From Triangularia verruculosa (lineage: Eukaryota > Ascomycota > Sordariomycetes > Sordariales > Podosporaceae), in contig MU863892.1 in the NCBI GenBank assembly GCA_033296885.1, forward strand, positions 124,001 through 188,000: a DNA stretch of 64,000 nt. Direction: 5' to 3'. Below the pieces are notes generated by a model. It was not told the DNA's origin. It did no database searches and worked only from the letters and a program-made list of their open reading frames with translations. This document shows positions 57,771 through 64,000 of the stretch, in pieces. A program made the position numbers and the translations under genes. The first letter of the stretch is position 1, and every line of letters begins with the position of its first letter.

Positions 57771-58582
57771 GCAGCTTCCTGGAAGACAGCTTCAGCGTGG
57801 ACAGTCTTGCGCTACTTTGACACAAATGCACGGATCACCAGTGCTGAGAAGATCAGACGAAGGCGGGCAATGACGTTATCGGTATCGTGGTTCGTGGGGG
57901 ACGAGACGAGAACGACGAGAGACACGAACAGAATCGAGGCAACGTAATACCAGCCGTGGCGGCCAGTGGCTGCTGTTATAAAGAGAGCATGAGGGAGGAG
58001 AAGTGATTCTTCCTAATGGAAAAAAGGGATGGGTTTTTCGATCCGGCGTCTTCGGCATCGGAATCTTGTCCAAGTGCTTGGATTTCCTTGGACACTCGGC
58101 GGCTCATATCGACCTGCAACTGCTTCACCCCTGCAGTCCGGGTACTCGCTCCTCGGCGATGGGACGTCTGATTGGCCAAGCACCCAAGCACGTGGGGCTC
58201 AATCTAACAGTTTCTGGGCAAGCCTGGGCGGGACGGTCGTGGTCAGTGTTCGAATCGGTATCCTAGAGTATCGACGAACATCGCGAGCTGCTTCACTGAG
58301 CGAACTCAAACTTGGTGTGCCGAGTAAGTCACACAGAGATTACCTTTCGGATTTATAGGTAACATTACGCAGGTATCGTCAGCTTCGCAAAGGTACTTTG
58401 CAGCGGCAGCGGGGAACTGGACACTTGAACGCTTGGCATCTCGGCCGTTACACAACCGTTCGGGAGGCTCGGGGCACAGCAGACAAGCTTTTTGGCCTTC
58501 TTTATTAATTACCCTAACCCGGACTTCAACACCTTCCACTGCTCTCGATCGACGTCTCTAAGAACTCTGCAATTATCATGGA
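57771..58582. other. Intergenic 0.8 kb
   Basis: Upstream of the YTP1-like gene, downstream of the amidohydrolase. No gene. Confidence 0.6.
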
Positions 58583-59800
58583 TTATTTCCCCTGAGCAGC
58601 GAGCTTCATGTCGGCCTCCCACTCCTTTTGCATCTCATCTGCAAAGCCATCGTCGGTCAAGACCTTCCACCCCACCAGGGCCATGCCTTTTCCGCACTCC
58701 ACTGCTCTCGCAAACGCGTCCTCCGTTGCCGCCGCTGCCGTGAATCCCTTGGTGTGGTTCGGCGAGCCCTCCTCGGTGTCAATTCCGAAAACACCGTGAA
58801 AACCGGGGCACTCGTAGCAGACGTCTCCCATGTCGGTGCTGCCAGCGAGGATGTCGTGCGGTTCGTCGTAGGAAACCGTCCCCTCTGGCATGGCCTCGAT
58901 ATATGCCTTGCACAACGATGCGCTTGGTCGAACGTCCGCATAAGAGTTGAGGGGTTCAGTACGCATGGTACAACCAGTGGCAAGCGCTGCGCCCTCGAAG
59001 CATTTCAGCACCCGCTGCCACAGAGCTTCTGCTTGCGCGCGTGTTTGGCTGCGGACGTAGTATTCGACACAGCAGTTGCCGGGCGTTACGTTGGGTCGGT
59101 CACCGGCAGATCTGAAAATGCCATGGATACGGTCGTATGGGCGGATTTGCTGGCGCAGCATGCTGATGGCATTGTACGAGAGGCATACAGCGTCGAGTGC
59201 GTTCACACCGTCCCACGGCGCAATGGCTGCGTGCGATTCCTTGCCGGCAAAGTGGACGCGGAACTTAACGTTGGCCAACATTCGTACGAAGGAGACGCCC
59301 CGAATGTGTGCTGGGAGGTTATGGCCAGGACCCGGATGGACCATCAACGCTGCCGAAGCCCCTTTGTATGCCCCAGCCGCGATCAGCTTCAGTTTGCCGC
59401 CGCCGCCTTCCTCGGCAGGAGTTCCCAAGAGGCGGACACGGCCTGGCAGCCCAGACGCCTTGAGAGCAGCTGCCACACCAAGGAACGAGGCAAAGGACGC
59501 TGATGCAATCAGATTGTGTCCACAGGCGTGACCAATCCCCGGGAGGGCGTCATATTCGGCGTTGAAGATGACCAGACGACCACCGGAGCCGTATTCGGCG
59601 GAGAAGGCGGTTTCAACGCCAAAGGCATGCGGCGTTACATTGAAACCCAATGATGTCAAGACGGTGACGAAGGCTTCATGAGCTTTGTATTCTTCATATG
59701 CCAGCTCAGGATTGGAGTGTATCTGGTGGTTGATGGATGATATCTCAGCATTTCGAGCCTTGATCTCGTTTTCGATCACTGACGTCCACTGTTGCGCCAT
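58583..59800 (-). CDS. M20-family amidohydrolase (PM20D2-like)
   Basis: Metallopeptidase M20/amidohydrolase that hydrolyses an amide bond of an N-acyl amino acid or dipeptide; the substrate is unknown. Single exon, 405 aa, starting MAQQWTSVIENEI; an upstream in-frame Met at 59965 adds 55 residues that look like leader. Features are QIHSNPELAYEEYKAHE, the zinc cluster GIGHACGHN (His91, Cys93, His95), LLGTPAEEGGGGK (general-base and ligand Glu about 130-131), MVHPGPGH, the dimer-lid GKESHAAIAPWDGVNALDA and the C-terminal ligand region PNHTKGFT. No signal peptide, so intracellular. The next gene upstream on the same strand encodes a Zn2Cys6 regulator, and beyond it an oxidoreductase. Confidence 0.92.
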   Translation of the reverse strand: MAQQWTSVIENEIKARNAEISSINHQIHSNPELAYEEYKAHEAFVTVLTSLGFNVTPHAFGVETAFSAEYGSGGRLVIFNAEYDALPGIGHACGHNLIASASFASFLGVAAALKASGLPGRVRLLGTPAEEGGGGKLKLIAAGAYKGASAALMVHPGPGHNLPAHIRGVSFVRMLANVKFRVHFAGKESHAAIAPWDGVNALDAVCLSYNAISMLRQQIRPYDRIHGIFRSAGDRPNVTPGNCCVEYYVRSQTRAQAEALWQRVLKCFEGAALATGCTMRTEPLNSYADVRPSASLCKAYIEAMPEGTVSYDEPHDILAGSTDMGDVCYECPGFHGVFGIDTEEGSPNHTKGFTAAAATEDAFARAVECGKGMALVGWKVLTDDGFADEMQKEWEADMKLAAQGK

Positions 59801-60203
59801 GTTGAAGGTATGAACTGAAGTTGTCAAGGTTGAGGATGGAGGGTGCCCAGTGGCTTGACGGTGGGCAGGACACTGGAGTTGGGAAATCGACTTATAATAA
59901 AATCCGGACAGCGAGAGCTGGTGAGTATCCTCAGCACGTTTGGTCAAGGTCTCTGCGAACGGCACAAGGCAACAGCATCACAAAGCGCTGTCTTGTTGAT
60001 GGCCACCTTGGACGACTTTCCCTTGGCGCTCCCCGCCATGACAACCCCACCATTTTCCGGTGGTGTCGGCAGCCCCAACCAATGGTGCAGCTGTACCTTC
60101 AGTTCAACAAGACGACAATTCGTTCAATTATTCTGTCAATACTCGACTGCGACCATTCTCATTGGATATACCGAACAAGGAAATCATGAACCCGAACTGT
60201 TAG
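59801..60203. other. Intergenic 0.4 kb
   Basis: Promoter region of the amidohydrolase and 3' flank of the regulator gene. No gene. Confidence 0.6.
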
Positions 60204-62114
60204 TCATCCCCGCATCCCCCACATGCCGCCGAAACCAGCAACCGGCACGCCGAGACACGAGGCCTGAAAGACCTCGCGAATTTTGGCCATTCCAACCCTT
60301 GTTCCGCCCTCCTGAAGCAGCAAGACAGAGCGCAATGTTTGAAGAAGCCCTTCGTCCTTCAACTGCCCCAGTACCCAGACGCGCTTGAACGGGTCGGTCG
60401 TTTCGATGCCCGCCCAGAACAAGGGCCATTGCATACGATCCGGCTGATCTTTTCTGCCCGTGGCCAAGCCCTTTTGAATGAGCAGTAGCAAAGAATCGAC
60501 TGTCTCCATAATTCTGACACCTCCTGGTGAAGAGAATGGCAGTCTCTCGTCCGTTAGGCTGCATCGAAAGTGGTAAATGCAGAGGGCATACAAGTTGACA
60601 CCTGCCCAATCTGCATTGAGCATCAAGCGATCTCGAAAAGGAGCGTTTGAACTGGTCAGGCGCAGCACGGCACGTGGAATGGGCTTCCTTCTCAAGGATT
60701 CAATCTTGGCCTGGATCTCGTTGCTTGTTCTCACATCCAAAGGCAGTACCTCGTCGGCCGCATTGTTGGTCTCCTGCACCAGGACCCAGGTGTCATGGAT
60801 CATATCAAGGGCACCCCAGTTCTTGATGTCATCCACGAGCTCGTCATCGGGGTAGCTCTCCGCCCAAAACAAGACCTGGGTGCTCCTAGAGGTCTCGTAC
60901 AGGTCCGTTAACGCTCGTCGGCAACCTGGCGAGGTCAAGAGCTTTGCAATTTTACCACCCTGTCCTCCCGCAGCCGCTTGGGCATCAACCCAGAAAAGCC
61001 AAATCATGAGGCGGGCCATCAGCGCCTTCTTCGCCTGCGACCAAGCTGGCTGGTTCGGATCACATGAACTTGGGAGCTGATGAAGCTTAAAGGCCGTCAC
61101 GTATCCTTCCATCATTTCACTGAGCTCGCCCAACTGTATTCGGTGGCCTGCAGACTGGCGACGTTTGTGGTGCAAGTATAAGAAGTAGAAACACGCCATC
61201 GCATGCACCGGATCCATCCGGCGTACCTCTTCTTCCAACAGCTGCCGTCCTAGACGATAGTTCTCGTCGGCATGGTCAAGCAGGGAGCCTGGGAATTCTC
61301 TTTGCGACGCCATTTCGGCCTGCGTGGCTGCCAGGAGGAGGTGCAAAACAGCCTTGTTTTCGCGAGATGTTTCCCACAACACGGCATGCGTCGAGTAGTT
61401 CGGATTCTTTGCGCTGCCGAACCCGAAGGTCTTCTCGCTCCGATAAAAAGCAAAGGCCTCGCGCTCTGTTTCTGCTGGGGAGACGGCTAAAGGCAGCGGG
61501 GCAAGAAGACCATTGGAGCTGAGTTGCAGATCCATAGTGGGCTCTGGGCACGGGACGGGGGGGCATGGTAGGAAGGGGAAATCAAAGGAGCTCAGTCCCA
61601 TAAGGAAGTCTGGAGACAAGGGCGTGTCGTTCATCATTGTCTCGTTGTCTGGCACCCAGGTGGGTCCCTGGAAGGGGGCGAGTCCGTTGTGTCGGTAATT
61701 GACAGCAAGACTGGCTGTGGGTGCCTGAGCCGAGATGAGCTCGTCGTGTGTACTGTTTCCAGCCAAGATGACTGGCTGAGCCGCGGGGACATTTTCGTGT
61801 CTAGTGTTGACGACAACACTGGTGGCTTTCTCGGAAGCTCGAGCCAGAAGCCTGAATGGCCGAGCTTGGGGTTCTTGAGCAGCCTCTTCCGGTTGTTGAT
61901 CTTTCGGCAGAGGTGGTGGAGCCCAGTGGCATCCCGTTCTTTGCTTAGTACATTCCCTACAAACTGGTTTGGCTTCGCCGCACTTAACGTGCCTACGGCG
62001 GCAAGTCAAGCAACCTTGACATCGATGCTTGGTCAGCCTCGTGCCTGGACAACTTTACATCGCGTGCTTACCGTTCTTGGACCTCGTTCCGGGTTTCGGC
62101 TCACTGGGAGACAT
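60204..62114 (-). CDS. Zn2Cys6 transcription factor with fungal-specific domain
   Basis: Nuclear regulator. Exons are 62072-62114 and 60204-62014 (617 aa); the 57-bp intron has donor GTAAGC, a GCTGAC branch and TCAAG acceptor. The intron falls just before the first cysteine, giving SKNGCLTCRRRHVKCGE. The cluster is C16-x2-C19-x6-C26-x6-C33-x2-C36-x6-C43, the standard spacing, with the usual basic residues between. A linker to about residue 185 is disordered. The rest is the all-helical fungal transcription factor domain (SRENKAVLHLLLAATQ, ARLMIWLFWVDAQAA, MQWPLFWAGIET). The position between an amidohydrolase and an oxidoreductase, all on the minus strand, suggests it may control them; this is inference. 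Confidence 0.92.
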
Positions 62115-62805
62115 CTTGTTGGTCTTGGAGACGCGATGTAAGCGTTTACCCGAGCTGGAAAGTCGGCGAGATGCGTTCGGTAAGTGTTAATGTTTCGACG
62201 GGAGTGGAGTCAATGTTGGATGTCGTCAGGTCACTTACACGTTTGAGTGGCGAGACATTTTCTTATGTTGCTCCGCTTCTCTGACATTTGCTCTCCTCTT
62301 CTCCTCTTGCAAGTCACTTGACGATGTTGGTGGCTTGCGGGGTTGTGACTTCGGCAGCCTCGCTCTCCCACAGAGCTCACCTCTCCTTGTCAATGGTGTT
62401 GAAGCGTCGGCTCAACAGACCAATCGCCTTACACCGTCGCTTGAGCTCACCCAATCGCCTTTGTTCATTTTGCATGCCCTCTGCAGTGGACGAGACGACA
62501 GACCTCGGACAATAAACTTGATTATGCAGCCGTTACCTATGGCCCGGACGCTTGCAATCGCTGAGTTTGTGGCATGGTCTCTCTGTCAACGCTCAGTTGC
62601 TCACCGAACCAAGAACTGGACTCATGATGGTTTACAGAGTCTATTAAGCAAATGCAAGGATCATTTCTACTCGTGCCGGTCCATACCAGGCTGCATACAT
62701 GTATATTCTCATTCGTCTCCGTCGCCCCAGAGTGTGCCACACTTTGTTGGCTGCTGTACATCTCCTCTACCATCCTCTTTCTTCGTTTGGCTGCAGCTTT
62801 TACTC
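62115..62805. other. Intergenic 0.7 kb
   Basis: Upstream of the Zn2Cys6 gene, downstream of the oxidoreductase gene. No gene accepted. Confidence 0.55.
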
Positions 62806-64000
62806 TCAAGCCTTGCTTGGTCCAGTAGTCCCAAGTTCCAGCATCTTCTTGCCGTGGAAATGCTGTCAGGCCCTGCGTCAGCCATCACGGTCATGGATAT
62901 CACAAGGCATGGATACTCACATTGTCGACACCAGCCCCAACAAACTTCAATGGAATCTTCTGCATTAGCCAAGGCACATGAACCGTAACGCGGTTCACCT
63001 TGGCATCCTGATCTTTGACCTCCGGGTTCAAGATCACGTTCCGAGGAAGCAGAGGGTCGAGAATCGCTGGCCTCCCCAAGCCAACCAGATCGCAGTCACC
63101 GCTCCTTACCGCTTCCTCCATCCCGCTCCTCGAGGTAAAGCCACCCGTCACCAACAGCGGGATCCCAACCAACTCTCTCTTGGCCACTTTGGCAAACTCG
63201 AGAAAAAAAGCCTCCCTCGCCTTGGTCGACTCCTTGACCACTGCGTTTGGGGGTGGCTCCTCGACGCTGCCCCCGCTGATCTCGACAAAGTCCAGTCCTG
63301 ACTCGGCGAACAGCCGAAGTTGCTCGACTGTGTCTTGCATGCCCTTCTTGTCGGTTCCTTGATGGTCAACACTGTTCAGCTTCATCCCCACGGCAAACCC
63401 GTCAAACTCTTTGGTGGCTTCTCGAATAGCGGCGATGACCTCGAGGACGATCCTGGCTCGTTTGGCTGCTGTCCCACCGTAGGCGTCGGTTCGGTGGTTG
63501 TGGGCCGGGGAGAGGAAGTGGCAGAGGAGCATCCCGTGCGCGGCGTGGATTTGGACGCCCTGGAAGCCCGCTTTGGCTACCGTTCTGGCGGATTGGGCGA
63601 ACTTGGTGGTGACGTCTTGGATTTCTTCGAGGGTTATCTCACGGGGACTGGCAAAGAGTAGGGTGCGGGCGATTTTAGGGAGGAGGCCGGGGCCGAGGGT
63701 GAGGGGGATCGCGGAGGGGGCGACGGGGGAGCCGAAGATGCCCTGGGAGCCGCCGCGGAGAAGTTGCTTGCCGGCGTGGTTGAGTTGGACTATTACCGGG
63801 GTGTTGGGGGTGTGGAGGGTTGGGGAGCGGAAGGATTCGGCCCAGGCTTTGAGGGAGGCGAGGACGGTTTCTTCGGGGAGGGAGGGCTGGTTGAAGACGA
63901 CGCTGCCGGGGCTGGTGTGGGCTGGGTCGATGGCGGTGGAGCCGGTGAGGATGAGGCCCCAGGAGCCGGTGGACCAGGAGGAGGAGATGGTGTTTAGTTG
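62806..64000 (-). CDS. Old Yellow Enzyme-type NADH:flavin oxidoreductase (partial)
   Basis: FMN-dependent ene-reductase/NADH:flavin oxidoreductase family. The gene runs off the right edge, so the first part of the barrel is missing. The main exon is 62921 to beyond 64000. It begins in the window at LNTISSSWSTGSWGLI and includes VIVQLNHAGKQ, GFQGVQIHAAHGMLL, FLSPAHNHRTDAYGG, MKLNSVDHQG, DFVEISGG, LLVTGGFTSR and LVGLGRPAILDP, all in barrel order. The donor GTGAGT at 62920 suggests one more exon. I place it at 62806-62862 (intron 62863-62920, CTGAC branch), giving a 19-residue end with HFHGKKMLELG. Without that intron the frame stops at 62900 after VSIHAL. The family is certain; the 3' end is probable. 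Substrate unknown. Confidence 0.87.

Noticed and set aside
54304..64000. Secondary-metabolite biosynthetic cluster
   Set aside because: No polyketide synthase, NRPS, terpene cyclase or other backbone enzyme is visible in the window.

Overview
The window is nuclear DNA of a filamentous ascomycete, most likely a sordariomycete close to Sordariales. Almost every gene is broken by short introns of about 50-120 bp with fungal signals (GTRNGT donors, CTAAC/CTGAC branch points, YAG acceptors). There are no operons and intergenic stretches run to several kb. The recognisable proteins are fungal: CCR4, a COL-26/BglR-type regulator, cerato-platanin, Zn2Cys6 factors, SEC72 and YTP1. From memory, col-26 and the cerato-platanin gene (snodprot/ccg-14) are also neighbours in Neurospora crassa, which would make the left third a conserved block; this needs checking.

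Layout. 0-25 kb is a housekeeping and carbon-response block: ccr4 (+), a small conserved protein (-), the col-26-like regulator (-, with a one-base frame break in a homopolymer), an RNase T2 (-), an acyl-protein-thioesterase-like hydrolase (+), cerato-platanin (-), an FHIP/RAI16 endosome-dynein adaptor (-), a class 3 lipase-like protein (+) and sec72 (+). 26-29 kb holds one small conserved protein and a long gene-free stretch. 29.2-39.6 kb holds four cysteine-rich genes (three -, one +) that share one Cys/His pattern. They form a dispersed tandem family I cannot match to a named family, and they are the best candidate here for something undescribed. 40-45.4 kb carries a DUF89/ARMT1 damage-control phosphatase and a regulator with a central, widely spaced Cys6 cluster. 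After a minisatellite-bearing gap comes a TauD/clavaminate-synthase-like dioxygenase at 48.0-49.4 kb, then about 4.9 kb without genes.

54.3-64 kb is a run of five genes all on the minus strand: a double-GFA-domain protein, a YTP1-like membrane protein, an M20 amidohydrolase, a Zn2Cys6 regulator, and an Old Yellow Enzyme-type oxidoreductase that runs off the right edge. The amidohydrolase-regulator-reductase trio looks like a small catabolic module with its own regulator, but only by gene content. Exon boundaries below were read from splice signals plus frame continuity and family conservation. No alignment or transcript was available.
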